Shown here in pieces: positions 17,531 through 26,330 of a stretch of DNA of 64,000 nucleotides. The stretch is from Nostoc desertorum CM1-VF14. GTDB lineage: Bacteria > Cyanobacteriota > Cyanobacteriia > Cyanobacteriales > Nostocaceae. A program made the position numbers and the translations under genes. The stretch covers positions 53,888-117,887 of the forward strand of contig JAHHHR010000021.1 of the NCBI GenBank assembly GCA_019359245.1, in the 5' to 3' direction. The first letter of the stretch is position 1; the number at the start of each line of letters is the position of its first letter. The notes beneath the pieces were generated by a model that saw nothing but the letters and a program-made list of their open reading frames with translations, made no database searches and had not been told where the DNA came from.

Positions 17531-18034
17531 CTATTTAATTACCTTAAAATTCTCAATGGTGAGATATCTTTCTTCATCAGCTATCTGACTGTTGTAATCG
17601 ATATCAATTTGGGTTGGATAGCCGAATCTAGCATTATACCGCACATTTAGGCTGGCGGCTTTACGCTTGATAGCATCTTGAATCACATCAAACAGTTTAG
17701 GAATTGTGTTGTAATTTTGAAAGTATTCTTTAACATCTTTACCTGTAGCTACAGAAGTGATAGAACGTGTTTGACCATTACGTACTTTAATTACTACTGG
17801 CCCCCTAGCATCGCCTATACAAAAGCAACTATTGCTCAAAGTATAGTCATAGTTGGAAATGTTTTGCTGATTCCAGAAACGGCGATTAAATTCTAATCGC
17901 TTTTCTGCTCGCCTTAAATTCAAATTATTATTCGGTGGCGATTGTGCTATCTCTATAGGAGATTTAGACATTACTGGTAGGTTCATTCCAAAAGATAGCA
18001 ATAACCCGGCACTGATAATGATAGGTAAACGCAT
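17531..18034 (-). CDS. Exported DUF6174-like protein
   Basis: A 167-residue protein with a signal peptide (residues 1-23, LPIIISAGLLLSFGMNLPVMS). The mature part has the pattern NYDYTLSNSCFCIGDARGPVVIKVRNG, with a Cys-x-Cys pair, followed by a KLFDVIQDAI helix and GYPTQIDIDYN. This layout matches my memory of the DUF6174 family of small exported bacterial proteins with no known function. It is isolated between nucA's upstream region and the ctp gene side. There is no lipobox, so it is probably periplasmic. Confidence 0.7.
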   Translation of the reverse strand: MRLPIIISAGLLLSFGMNLPVMSKSPIEIAQSPPNNNLNLRRAEKRLEFNRRFWNQQNISNYDYTLSNSCFCIGDARGPVVIKVRNGQTRSITSVATGKDVKEYFQNYNTIPKLFDVIQDAIKRKAASLNVRYNARFGYPTQIDIDYNSQIADEERYLTIENFKVIK

Positions 18035-18297
18035 ATCAATCCCTTAAATTTCAAAAGTATTATATATGTATTATATATAATACTTTGTCTACTTATTTAA
18101 GTAGACTTTATATTTTTATTAAAATTTATCAGTGGTAGACGAGCGCAAATAGCAAATTTATGACTGCAAGAAACTAGGAACTGCTTGGTTAGTGTAGTCT
18201 ATAGCTAACTTAGATCCGATGTAATCGCATACACGCGAGAATATTTTCTATATGCCGTAGAATCTTTACTGTAAAAAACAAATGTTTTATTGCAAGT

Positions 18298-18483
18298 ATG
18301 AATAAATCACAAACTTGGTCTATTGTCAAGCTATCTGCTGGGAATTGCGAAATTATCCTCAGTGACAAAGTTGGAGACGATAATCTAGAGATTGTAGAAC
18401 AGTGGGGACCTTTTAGTTCGCAAGAAGAAGCGATCGCTCGGCGTGTAGGACTTATTAGGGCTGGAAAGTGCCAACCAGTTTAA
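18298..18483 (+). CDS. Small conserved-looking hypothetical protein
   Basis: A 61-residue ORF with coding-like composition (MNKSQTWSIVKLSAGNCEII ... GPFSSQEEAIARRVGLIRAG). The phrase GPFSSQEEAIARRVGLIRAGKCQP resembles small proteins I associate with Nostocales that relate amino-acid strings to GPF-x-S-x-EEA helices; no function is known. It contains a HIP1 site and no membrane segment. A clear Shine-Dalgarno sequence is lacking (TTGCAAGT ATG). It could be spurious, but its length, codon use and following repeat hairpin favour a real gene. Confidence 0.55.
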   Translation: MNKSQTWSIVKLSAGNCEIILSDKVGDDNLEIVEQWGPFSSQEEAIARRVGLIRAGKCQPV

Positions 18484-18553
18484 GTTAGAAGTTAGGAGTT
18501 AAAAGTTGACAATAGACATCTTCAGAAATTAATTATGAGTTACCTTAAACGTT

Positions 18554-18584
18554 TGTAGAGACGTTGCATTGCAACGTCTCTACA
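18554..18584. repeat. GTAGAGACGTTGCA palindrome, probable terminator
   Basis: A 15-bp perfect inverted repeat (TGTAGAGACGTTGCA) around a single base, followed by TTCTTT on the plus strand. This is the well-known Nostoc/Anabaena repeat type. It lies between the small ORF and the convergent ctp gene and may terminate the former. Confidence 0.75.
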
Positions 18585-18659
18585 TTCTTTTTCGGAAATG
18601 TCTAATGATGATTTTACTCCTAACTCCTCACTATTCACTCCTAACTTATTCCTAACTTT

Positions 18660-19943
18660 TCATTTTTCTGCCGTAGCTGCGCCCTGAGCAGCAATTTTTT
18701 TACCTATAACCTCTACTGCTTTAGCAAATTGAGGGTCTTTTAGGGTAGCGAGTTTTTCACGTTCGTTGAGCCACAAATCCTGTCGCTGGGCATCTGTCAA
18801 ATCCACTTTTATATCTGGATCAATACCATGCTTATTAATATCTCTATCATTAGGCGTATGGTATTTAGCAATTGTCACCGCTAATCCTGAGCCATCTTCT
18901 AGTGGACGTACTGATTGCACTAATCCCTTACCAAAGGTTTGAGTTCCCACCAACGTTGCACGTTTGTTGTCCTGCAACGCTCCTGAAAGGATTTCGCTAG
19001 CACTGGCTGAACCTTTATCTACTAATATTACCAACGGTTTATTTGTCAGAGCGCGTCCGTTTGCCACTTCTCGCTCTCGCTCACCTTGGCGGTCAATGGT
19101 AGAAACAATTGTGCCTTTATTCAGCCACATCCGGGCAATATCTATACTAGAGAAGAGTAAGCCACCTGGATTACTACGCAGATCAAGGATATATCCAGCT
19201 ACCCGTTTGCTTTCTAAATCTTTGATAGCGGTTTGCATTTCTTTACTAGCATTAGCGCTGAACTGGTTCAGGCGGATGTAGCCAAGGTTACCTGCTGGAG
19301 TTTTCTTTTGGGAGTATTTAACTGGATGGATTTCAATCCGCGCTCTTTTGATGTCAAACTGTTTTGTTTGACCATTGCGCTGAATCGTTAAGGTGACTTT
19401 CGATCCTGCTTCACCTCGAATTAGGGATACCGCCTGATTGGTATCCATCCCCTTGGTACTTTTGTTGTCGATTTTGAGAATGATATCTTTTGCCAAAACA
19501 CCAGCTTTAAAAGCTGGTGTATCTTCAATTGGCGCAATTACAACCAATTGCTTGGTTTTTTCATCCTGGCTGATTGTGATCCCAATCCCCGTGAGTTCTC
19601 CAGAGGTATCCACTTGCATATTCTTGAATTCCGCTGGGTCCATAAACCGGGTGTACGGATCTTCTAGCTTTTTGAGCATTTCCCGAATGGACTTGTACGC
19701 ATCCTGCGGATTACTGTAGGACTTGCTTAAGTATTCCTTACGAACAGCCTGCCAATCTACCTGATTAAAAGTACCGTCTACATATTGGCGTTGAACAATT
19801 TGCCAAACTTCATCTACTAATTCTTTGGGACTTGCTTTAAATAAAGCCTGACCTCGCGAGTGAATGCCAAGGCTAGTAACAGCGATCGTTGAGAGTGTCA
19901 CTACCGTAGCACCCAAAACAAGCCTACTTTTTGTAATCACCAT
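18660..19943 (-). CDS. ctp: Carboxyl-terminal processing protease (S41 family)
   Basis: The start is set at the ATG at 19943, giving 427 residues (MVITKSRLVLGATVVTLSTI) with a clear signal peptide or anchor; an upstream frame reaches 20006. A PDZ domain (about residues 112-195) is followed by the S41 catalytic domain with the Ser-Lys dyad in GSASASE (S314) and TFGKG (K339), 25 residues apart as in the D1 processing protease. Cyanobacterial members CtpA, CtpB and CtpC are lumenal or periplasmic; CtpA cleaves the D1 precursor after Ala344. I cannot tell by eye which paralogue this is, though its length and presence near psbA make D1 processing plausible. Confidence 0.92.
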   Translation of the reverse strand: MVITKSRLVLGATVVTLSTIAVTSLGIHSRGQALFKASPKELVDEVWQIVQRQYVDGTFNQVDWQAVRKEYLSKSYSNPQDAYKSIREMLKKLEDPYTRFMDPAEFKNMQVDTSGELTGIGITISQDEKTKQLVVIAPIEDTPAFKAGVLAKDIILKIDNKSTKGMDTNQAVSLIRGEAGSKVTLTIQRNGQTKQFDIKRARIEIHPVKYSQKKTPAGNLGYIRLNQFSANASKEMQTAIKDLESKRVAGYILDLRSNPGGLLFSSIDIARMWLNKGTIVSTIDRQGEREREVANGRALTNKPLVILVDKGSASASEILSGALQDNKRATLVGTQTFGKGLVQSVRPLEDGSGLAVTIAKYHTPNDRDINKHGIDPDIKVDLTDAQRQDLWLNEREKLATLKDPQFAKAVEVIGKKIAAQGAATAEK

Positions 19944-20093
19944 AATGACAGCTGCGTCAGAGGGAAAATATATAGTCAGTATGCTCAATCTAACACAGGC
20001 TAACACTGTACAGACCGAGTATGTATCCCTAATTTAAACAAAATACTTGACAATCCGGCGAACTTGGTGATTTATACAAAATTTTTGGGCATA

Positions 20094-20192
20094 GGGCATT
20101 GAGTATTGGGAATGGGGCATTGGGCATTGGTTATTCTCCTTGCCCTCCTCTACTTCCCCTGCTTCCCCTGCTCCCTGCCCTAACTGACTGCC
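20094..20192. repeat. Heptamer-type array (GGGCATT/CCCTGCT) between ctp and ispG
   Basis: Imperfect 7-bp units such as GGGCATTG on one side and CCCCTGCTTCCCCTGCTCC on the other. This is the short tandemly repeated repetitive type of Nostoc; further arrays are at 23941-23990, 26195-26330, 35533-35640, 37836-37935, 50287-50372 and 52176-52240. Confidence 0.7.
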
Positions 20193-20195
20193 CCC

Positions 20196-21422
20196 TTACG
20201 GTTCTACCCAGCGTTCATCGGCTTTAATCAGGTTAATTAATTCCTCTACACCTTTATCTTCTGGGACTTTTTTAATTTCCTCTCTGCCACGATACAAAGA
20301 AATGTAACCAGGTGTCTTGCCAACATAACCATAGTCGGCATCTGCCATTTCTCCAGGGCCATTGACAATACAACCCATAACTGCGATGTCTAAACCAGTT
20401 AGGTGTTTTGTGGCTTCCCGGACTTTGTGTAGCACTTCCTCTAGGTTAAACAAAGTGCGTCCGCAGGAAGGGCAAGCGACGTATTCCACCATCGTTTTTC
20501 GCAATCCCAAAGCCTGGAGAATGCTGTAACAGACGGGAATTTCTTTTTCTGGTGCTTCTGTAAGTGAGACGCGAATTGTATCGCCAATGCCATCAGCAAG
20601 TAAGGTAGCAATACCAGCAGTAGATTTAATTCGCCCATATTCGCCATCACCGGCTTCGGTAACGCCTAAATGTAGCGGATAATCCATACCCAGTTCATCC
20701 ATGCGCTTGGCCATCAGGCGATAGGCGGCTAGCATTACCGGTACTCGTGAGGCTTTCATAGAAATTACCAAGTTGCGGAAATCCAAGGATTCACAGATGC
20801 GAATGAATTCTATGGCAGATTCCACCATGCCTTCTGGGGTGTCACCGTAGGTAAATAGCATCCTTTCAGCGAGGGAACCGTGATTTACCCCAATTCGCAT
20901 CGATTTATCTTGATCTCGCAAAGAAACTACTAGAGGTTCTAGGGTTTCGCGGATTTTCTCGCCAATTTCGTCAAATTCGGATTGAGTATATTCGGTTCGA
21001 TTGACGTTGGGCTTTTCAAAAACATATAACCCCGGATTAATCCGCACTTTTTCTATGTGCTTGGATACTTCCAGAGCGATTTTTAGACCATTGTGATGGA
21101 CATCAGCCACAATTGGCACGTCTTGGTAAGTTTTTATTAATTTTTGTTTAATTTCTGCTAAAGCTTTAGCATGAGCCATACTCGGTACTGTAACACGGAC
21201 AATTTCGCAGCCAATTTCGTGTAGACGACGAATACCAGCCACGGAACCATCAATATCAAGGGTGTCTTCGTTAATCATCGACTGCACTACAACGGGGTAG
21301 CCGCCGCCAATGGTGACATTTCCTACCTTTACGGGACGAGTTTTACGTCGCTTAATAGTTGTGTCAAAGGCAGGTTGGCTAGATGTAGTATTTGAAGTAT
21401 CTACTATGGGGAGAGTTTGCAT
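20196..21422 (-). CDS. ispG: 4-hydroxy-3-methylbut-2-en-1-yl diphosphate synthase (ferredoxin type)
   Basis: A 408-residue IspG (GcpE). It reductively opens methylerythritol cyclodiphosphate to HMBPP, the penultimate step of the MEP isoprenoid pathway that supplies carotenoids, chlorophyll phytol and quinone tails. Family blocks are KVGNVTIGGGYPVVVQSMIN, VADVHHNGLKIALE and the iron-sulfur ligands in VACPSCGR and in MGCIVNGPGEM. The protein is the bacterial (not the three-domain plant) length. It is transcribed alone on the minus strand, and ispD of the same pathway lies about 5.6 kb away at 26997-27692. Confidence 0.97.
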   Translation of the reverse strand: MQTLPIVDTSNTTSSQPAFDTTIKRRKTRPVKVGNVTIGGGYPVVVQSMINEDTLDIDGSVAGIRRLHEIGCEIVRVTVPSMAHAKALAEIKQKLIKTYQDVPIVADVHHNGLKIALEVSKHIEKVRINPGLYVFEKPNVNRTEYTQSEFDEIGEKIRETLEPLVVSLRDQDKSMRIGVNHGSLAERMLFTYGDTPEGMVESAIEFIRICESLDFRNLVISMKASRVPVMLAAYRLMAKRMDELGMDYPLHLGVTEAGDGEYGRIKSTAGIATLLADGIGDTIRVSLTEAPEKEIPVCYSILQALGLRKTMVEYVACPSCGRTLFNLEEVLHKVREATKHLTGLDIAVMGCIVNGPGEMADADYGYVGKTPGYISLYRGREEIKKVPEDKGVEELINLIKADERWVEP

Positions 21423-21885
21423 AACCTGATTAGGTAAATTTGCTGTCGTTAAAATATCAGATTTGATAAATCTCTGTTTCTCAGATTGCCACAGGTGGTG
21501 GCTCTTTGGGACGATTAATATAGAAAAAAAAGGAAAATAACACAGGCAAAGAAATAAAGAGCAATTTAAAGGTTTTGCTCATTTATAAAGATATATTGCT
21601 AAAAAATCTTTTTAATTGAGTAGCGATCGCGCAGGTTTCACAGAAAAGCTTAAGGAAGCGATCACTTTATTGCTGAGTCATAAATATTACTAATATCATC
21701 ATAATTCTATAAGATAACCTGCAATATCTCGGTTCCTAAGAGTGATAACTTCTCTGCGAGACGCTGCGCGAACGCTAACGCTAAAATTATGTTCTGATAA
21801 TACAAATATACTATTTAGTGTGGGCTTGAGAAAATTTCGGAATTGAAATTATAGATGTTATTACAGAATAAAAGCGGCTGTAATT
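21423..21885. other. Intergenic region between divergent ispG and cysteine-hydrolase genes
   Basis: A 463-bp spacer with both promoters. It carries a HIP1 site (AGCGATCGCG at about 21622) and a small dispersed repeat at about 21749-21782 (CTCTGCGAGACGCTGCGCGA), the same type as at 1838. No ORF seen. Confidence 0.6.
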
Positions 21886-22920
21886 ATGAACACCCAAATA
21901 AGCCCCAAACTACTAATTCCTCCACACTTTAACCCTGAAGAAGTGGGCAAAGTCTGGCGCATACCTTACCAACAACGTGCCGCTGAAGCTGAAATCTGGG
22001 CAAAACAACACCATATCAAACCTGCATCTTTAGATAAAAGCCGGATTTGCTTACTATTAATTGATGTCCAAAACACCTTCTGTATCCCAGAATTTGAATT
22101 ATTTGTAGGTGGAAAATCTGGACATGGGGCAGTGGATGATAACGTCAGATTGTGTGAGTTTATCTATCGCAACTTGGGAGTAATTACAAAAATTGTCCCT
22201 ACTCTAGATACCCACACAGCAACGCAAATCTTCCATCCCATTTTTTGGGTGAATGCCGCCGGAGAACATCCTACCCCAGCAGCGACTAACATCACTCCAA
22301 CAGACATTGAACAAGGTATCTGGAAGGTTAACCCAGCAATTGCTGACAGTGTTACTAATGGAGATTATGAATTACTAGAAAAACACGCTTATCATTACAT
22401 TAGAAAACTCAGCCAAGACGGTAAATATCCCCTCACCATTTGGCCTTATCATTCTATGTTGGGTGGTATTGGTCACGCTTTAGTTTCATCGGTAGAAGAA
22501 GCAATATTTTTTCACAGTATTGCTCGTCAAAGCCAGACGCAATTTGAACTTAAAGGTGAAAATCCCTTAACAGAGAACTATTCCATTTTACGTCCAGAAG
22601 TGTTGGAAGATTTTGAGCAACGTCCACTTGCCCAAAAGAACACGCGCCTGATAAAGCAACTTTTAGAATGTGATGCAGTAATTATTGGTGGCCAAGCTAA
22701 AAGTCACTGTGTTGCCTGGACAATTGACGATTTATTAACAGAAATTAAACAGGTAGATGCTTCCCTTGCTCAAAAAATTTATCTCTTAGAAGATTGCACT
22801 TCCCCCGTTGTCGTTCCAGATGTTGTGGACTATACAGAACAGGCAGATGAAGCATTTGCAAGATTTGCAGAGGCAGGAATGCATATCATAAAATCTAGCG
22901 AATTTGGGAATTGGGCATAG
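21886..22920 (+). CDS. Isochorismatase/nicotinamidase-like cysteine hydrolase
   Basis: A 344-residue protein with the isochorismatase-like fold. The catalytic features are LLLIDVQNTFCIPEFELFVGG (Asp at the start of the core), a lysine in GIWKVNP, and the nucleophile cysteine in GGQAKSHCVAWTIDDLL. It is longer than typical nicotinamidases (about 200), with an extra N-terminal segment and inserts (THTATQIFHPIFWVNAAG), as in a cyanobacterial and fungal branch of cysteine hydrolases of undetermined substrate. A substrate such as nicotinamide or an N-carbamoyl compound is possible but not shown. It is divergent from ispG. Confidence 0.85.
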   Translation: MNTQISPKLLIPPHFNPEEVGKVWRIPYQQRAAEAEIWAKQHHIKPASLDKSRICLLLIDVQNTFCIPEFELFVGGKSGHGAVDDNVRLCEFIYRNLGVITKIVPTLDTHTATQIFHPIFWVNAAGEHPTPAATNITPTDIEQGIWKVNPAIADSVTNGDYELLEKHAYHYIRKLSQDGKYPLTIWPYHSMLGGIGHALVSSVEEAIFFHSIARQSQTQFELKGENPLTENYSILRPEVLEDFEQRPLAQKNTRLIKQLLECDAVIIGGQAKSHCVAWTIDDLLTEIKQVDASLAQKIYLLEDCTSPVVVPDVVDYTEQADEAFARFAEAGMHIIKSSEFGNWA

Positions 22921-22990
22921 GGCATGGGTAAACAATCATAAATAATGGTTCTTCTTCCTCTGCTTACCCTGCTCCCTTGTCTCCTACTCC

Positions 22991-23905
22991 TCATTTCTTC
23001 AAATAACCCTTTGGATCCTCCGCTACCCAACCCAGAGATGAGCTAGAACGCACTTCAAAATGGAGGTGCGGTTGACTGGAGGTTGGTTGTCCACTAGTAC
23101 CTACTGTTCCCAGTAAGTCGCCTTTGTTTATTTGCTCACCGACAGTAACTTTGATACTGTCAAGCTGGGCGTAGCGGCTTTGGAGTCCGCCAGCGTGATT
23201 AATAATGACCAACTTGCCATATGAACCTTGCTCATTAGCAAAGGCTACGGTTCCAGGCGCGATCGCTTGCACATTTGTACCAATCGGTGCTAATAAATCA
23301 ACACCACTATGGAAGAAAACTTCATTTGTAGCAGGATTAATTTGCCAGCCATAAGCTAATCCCACATTTGCAGCTTCCCCCAAAGGATATCCAGCCAAGG
23401 ATGCGCGGTTTGGCGTACCTCCACCAGTAGGCAAAGGGGATTTAGTTACAACACCATTAGGCGACCAATTTACCCCCGGAACAAACACAATTCTAGGGTC
23501 TTGTTGGCAGCCATTCACTTCAAAAAGGCTATCAGCACGAACTTTATATTGTGCCGCCACTTGTCGCCAAGTTTGACCACTAGGCACTTCGACTACAATC
23601 CCATTGTAGGGAGGAATTTGAAGTACACTACCAACGGCTGCGTAGGTGGAACCCGCCGCAGGCATCGCACCGCTCTGCAAAGCTGGATTCATGCCGATAA
23701 TAGTTGTAGGTAGGAGATTGTAACGCTGCGCTATGCTCTCCAAAGTTTCACCACGAACAACTTTATGGCGTTGGAAGCGAGATAGGGCTGGAGTTGGGCA
23801 ACCACCTACAGCAGCGTTGGCGCTGTTAGTGTTTGGCAACGTGGAGACTAGGCTTAAGGCGCTAACTAAGCTACAGAGAAACAGTTGACGAAAGGGTAAA
23901 ATCAT
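22991..23905 (-). CDS. LysM and M23 peptidase-domain envelope protein
   Basis: A 304-residue exported protein. After a signal peptide (residues 8-31) come two LysM-like modules (HKVVRGETLESIAQRYNL about residue 47, and PSGQTWRQVAAQYKV about residue 107), then a LytM/M23 metallopeptidase domain with HSGVDLLAPIG (zinc His and Asp) and HLHFEVR. M23 enzymes cut peptidoglycan cross-links or, when degenerate, activate amidases; here the HxxxD and HxH motifs are present, so it may be active. It acts on the cell wall. It is convergent to the cysteine hydrolase and ends close to it. Possible roles include septal peptidoglycan processing. Confidence 0.92.
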   Translation of the reverse strand: MILPFRQLFLCSLVSALSLVSTLPNTNSANAAVGGCPTPALSRFQRHKVVRGETLESIAQRYNLLPTTIIGMNPALQSGAMPAAGSTYAAVGSVLQIPPYNGIVVEVPSGQTWRQVAAQYKVRADSLFEVNGCQQDPRIVFVPGVNWSPNGVVTKSPLPTGGGTPNRASLAGYPLGEAANVGLAYGWQINPATNEVFFHSGVDLLAPIGTNVQAIAPGTVAFANEQGSYGKLVIINHAGGLQSRYAQLDSIKVTVGEQINKGDLLGTVGTSGQPTSSQPHLHFEVRSSSSLGWVAEDPKGYLKK

Positions 23906-23940
23906 GTATACATATCAAAAGCGCATTAACTTTAAATTTT

Positions 23941-23990
23941 AGATGGAGAGTCTGGAAAGTGGGGAGTGGGAAGTGGGGAGCAGACAGCAG
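23941..23990. repeat. Heptamer array (AGTGGGG type)
   Basis: Units AAGTGGGGAGTGGGAAGTGGGG in tandem upstream of the LysM/M23 gene. Confidence 0.7.
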
Positions 23991-24161
23991 AGGGGAAAGA
24001 GGTAATTTTAATTCTCCACCTTGCTCGTTGCCCCTAACCCTCTGCTTCTTTTGCCCCATTCCCCATGCCCAATACTTAATTCCTCATAAATTGATCTATC
24101 CACTTGTCGTTAGCTTGACTACACTTAGAAGTTAGCAACTGCATTTCTGTCCTTAAGCAGA

Positions 24162-25376
24162 ATGATTATGAAGTTATCCTTAAAGCAACTGTCGGTTTAT
24201 TTATTTTTATTGGTGTTCGGCTGTGGTGCAGGTATATTTGGCAGTCGCTATCTCCTGCTAAAAAACCCCTCGTTTCAACAGTTAAAAAATGTAACAATGG
24301 CTTCGCCTCCAGAATCTGTAGTGCCAAATTCTTCTAATGGAGGTAGTGGTTCTACTGGGGGCGATAATGTGAATTTTATTGCGACGGCAGTGCAAAAAGT
24401 TGGCCCGGCTGTAGTGCGAATTAATGCCACTCGCAAAGTCGCCAATCCTATCTCTGAGGCTTTGAAAAATCCCCTCTTACGACGATTCTTTGGAGAGGAT
24501 GAGCAACCAATTCCCCAAGAACGCATTGAGCGCGGTACAGGATCAGGATTTATTTTGAGCGAAGATGGAGAATTACTCACTAACGCTCATGTGGTAGCAG
24601 ATACAGATACAGTACAAGTCACCCTCAAGGATGGTCGGAGTTTAGAGGGGAAGGTGGTAGGAGTTGACTCGGTGACAGATGTCGCAGTGGTGAAAATAAA
24701 AGCTGATAATTTACCGACTGTGAAACTGGGCAATTCGCAAAACTTAATCCCAGGACAATGGGCGATCGCTATTGGCAATCCTCTAGGTTTAGATAATACT
24801 GTCACTATCGGCATCATTAGCGCTACAGATCGCACCAGCACTCAAGTCGGTGTCCCCGATAAGCGAGTCAGCTTTATTCAAACTGATGCCGCTATTAACC
24901 CTGGTAATTCTGGTGGCCCCTTGTTAAACGCCCAAGGCGAAGTGATTGGCGTTAACACTGCTATCCGCGCTGATGCTCAAGGACTTGGTTTCGCCATTCC
25001 CATTGAAACTGCCGCCCGCATAGCCAATCAACTTTTTACCAAAGGGCGTGTGGAACATCCCTTCTTAGGTATTGAAATGGCAGACCTTTCTCCCATCAAA
25101 AAACAACAGATTAATCAAGAAAACCAACTGAACATTCAGCAAGAAGTCGGGATTGTGATTAAAGGAGTCACAGATGATTCCCCAGCCAAGCGTGGAGGGC
25201 TGCTTCCTGGAGACGTGATTCAAAAAGTTAATGGTAATGCAGTCAAAACCTCAGCCCAAGTTCAGAAGCTGGTAGAATCTAGCAATGTTGGGGAGATTTT
25301 AGCCATTGAAGTCAACCGCAACGGTAAAACTCAAACCTTCAAAGTACAATCAGGAGCTTATCCTGAAAGGAAGTAG
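24162..25376 (+). CDS. HtrA/Deg-family serine protease (HhoA/HhoB/HtrA type)
   Basis: A 404-residue protein with an N-terminal membrane anchor or signal peptide (residues 9-32), a trypsin-like domain and one C-terminal PDZ domain (about residues 300-400). The triad is His143 (LTNAHVVAD), Asp173 (VTDVAVVK) and Ser250 (NPGNSGGPLL). Cyanobacteria have three such proteases (HhoA, HhoB, HtrA) for stress-related protein quality control in the periplasm or thylakoid lumen; one PDZ domain fits all three, so I leave the symbol blank. A second Met at residue 3 could be the start. It is a single gene, divergent from the LysM/M23 gene. Confidence 0.95.
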   Translation: MIMKLSLKQLSVYLFLLVFGCGAGIFGSRYLLLKNPSFQQLKNVTMASPPESVVPNSSNGGSGSTGGDNVNFIATAVQKVGPAVVRINATRKVANPISEALKNPLLRRFFGEDEQPIPQERIERGTGSGFILSEDGELLTNAHVVADTDTVQVTLKDGRSLEGKVVGVDSVTDVAVVKIKADNLPTVKLGNSQNLIPGQWAIAIGNPLGLDNTVTIGIISATDRTSTQVGVPDKRVSFIQTDAAINPGNSGGPLLNAQGEVIGVNTAIRADAQGLGFAIPIETAARIANQLFTKGRVEHPFLGIEMADLSPIKKQQINQENQLNIQQEVGIVIKGVTDDSPAKRGGLLPGDVIQKVNGNAVKTSAQVQKLVESSNVGEILAIEVNRNGKTQTFKVQSGAYPERK

Positions 25377-25768
25377 TCAGAATAATTCGTAACTAATTAA
25401 TTCGTAATTCAGAGTTACAAGAAGTTCGCAGACTCGCTATAAGCGTACTCGTAAAGAGAGGCAAGCTAGACTTAGAATCTCTAAAAGTTGCTATGCCGTT
25501 GTCGTTTACGCAGCGTCTTCCCTTCTCCCCAAGGGAGAGGCTAGCGCCTGCCGTAGGATGCCGAAAGGGCTATAGGGAGAAGAGAAGGCTTGACGCTGCA
25601 TAGTGGAAGCTTGAACTTTCCACTGTTTTATTAATCACCAAATTCAGATATTTTGGTGCTAGCTTGTACTTTACTTAATTACGAATTACATAGCTTGCTT
25701 CTCGCCGGAGGCGAGTATTACAAATTAGTAATTATTTAATCAATAGTCGAAGAATCTATGACTACTGA
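25377..25768. other. Intergenic region with a large palindromic repeat
   Basis: A 392-bp spacer between convergent htrA-like and DUF760 genes, dominated by the inverted repeat at 25510-25599 and a second small repeat near 25700 (GCTTGCTTCTCGCCGGAGGCG). No ORF seen. Confidence 0.6.
25510..25599. repeat. 90-bp imperfect palindrome (dispersed repeat)
   Basis: Ends GCAGCGTCTTCCCTTCTCCC and GGGAGAAGAGAAGG...GACGCTGC are inverted, flanking a GC-rich centre with GGCTAGCGCCTGCCGTAGG. It can fold into a long hairpin and looks like a small non-autonomous mobile or dispersed repeat. Confidence 0.65.
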
Positions 25769-26116
25769 CTATTGACCATTAGATAAATGCTCTAACTGCA
25801 TTCTTTGTTCCATCTGGCGCAGAAAATACCCTGTCATCATGGCCGACGCTAGAAGCCCAGCTAAGTTCTCCCGATCTGTTGTGATTTGCACGTTGAAACT
25901 TTCAGCCGGGAGCATTCCCACAAGCCCTTGGACATTTTGCGAGATGATTTGTTTAATTTCAGGGCTGGCAGACTGAGCAATCCTTGCTAAAACATCAGGA
26001 GACTGATGCTGTAAATATTTGAGTAACTGATTGGGGTATTGCTCAGAGTGGTCGGAAAGAAGTTGATTAGGGTGTTCCTCAGAGTTGTCATTCAAAAAGT
26101 CAGGATTAAACACCAT
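25769..26116 (-). CDS. DUF760-family protein
   Basis: A 115-residue acidic protein matching the DUF760 family of cyanobacteria and plant plastids: LLKYLQHQSPDVLARIAQSASPEIKQIISQNVQGLVG and the end-helix ASAMMTGYFLRQMEQRMQLE. The N-terminus has a small tandem duplication, EHPNQLLSDHSEQYPNQLL. The molecular function is unknown; plant members have been tied to chloroplast biogenesis. No signal peptide or membrane span. It is transcribed toward the palindrome spacer, in the same orientation as scpB upstream. Confidence 0.8.
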   Translation of the reverse strand: MVFNPDFLNDNSEEHPNQLLSDHSEQYPNQLLKYLQHQSPDVLARIAQSASPEIKQIISQNVQGLVGMLPAESFNVQITTDRENLAGLLASAMMTGYFLRQMEQRMQLEHLSNGQ

Positions 26117-26194
26117 TGGCAGTTTTATTTAGCTTAATTGCTAACTCTACTCTAAACCATAGTACAAGGGTAGCGCATTCACCATAGGTATAAG

Positions 26195-26330
26195 TCAAGG
26201 GGAGGGGAATGGGGAATGGGGAATATGGAAATAGGGCATTGGGCATTGGTTATTAATTCTTGTCCCTCACTCCCTCATCTCCCCCTGCTTTCTCATCCCC
26301 CACTCCCCACTCACCACTCCCCACTCCCTC
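26195..26330. repeat. Heptamer arrays overlapping the 3' end of scpB
   Basis: GGGGAATGGGGAATGGGGAAT on one side and CCCACTCCCCACTCACCACTCC on the other. The second part lies inside the scpB reading frame. Confidence 0.75.
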
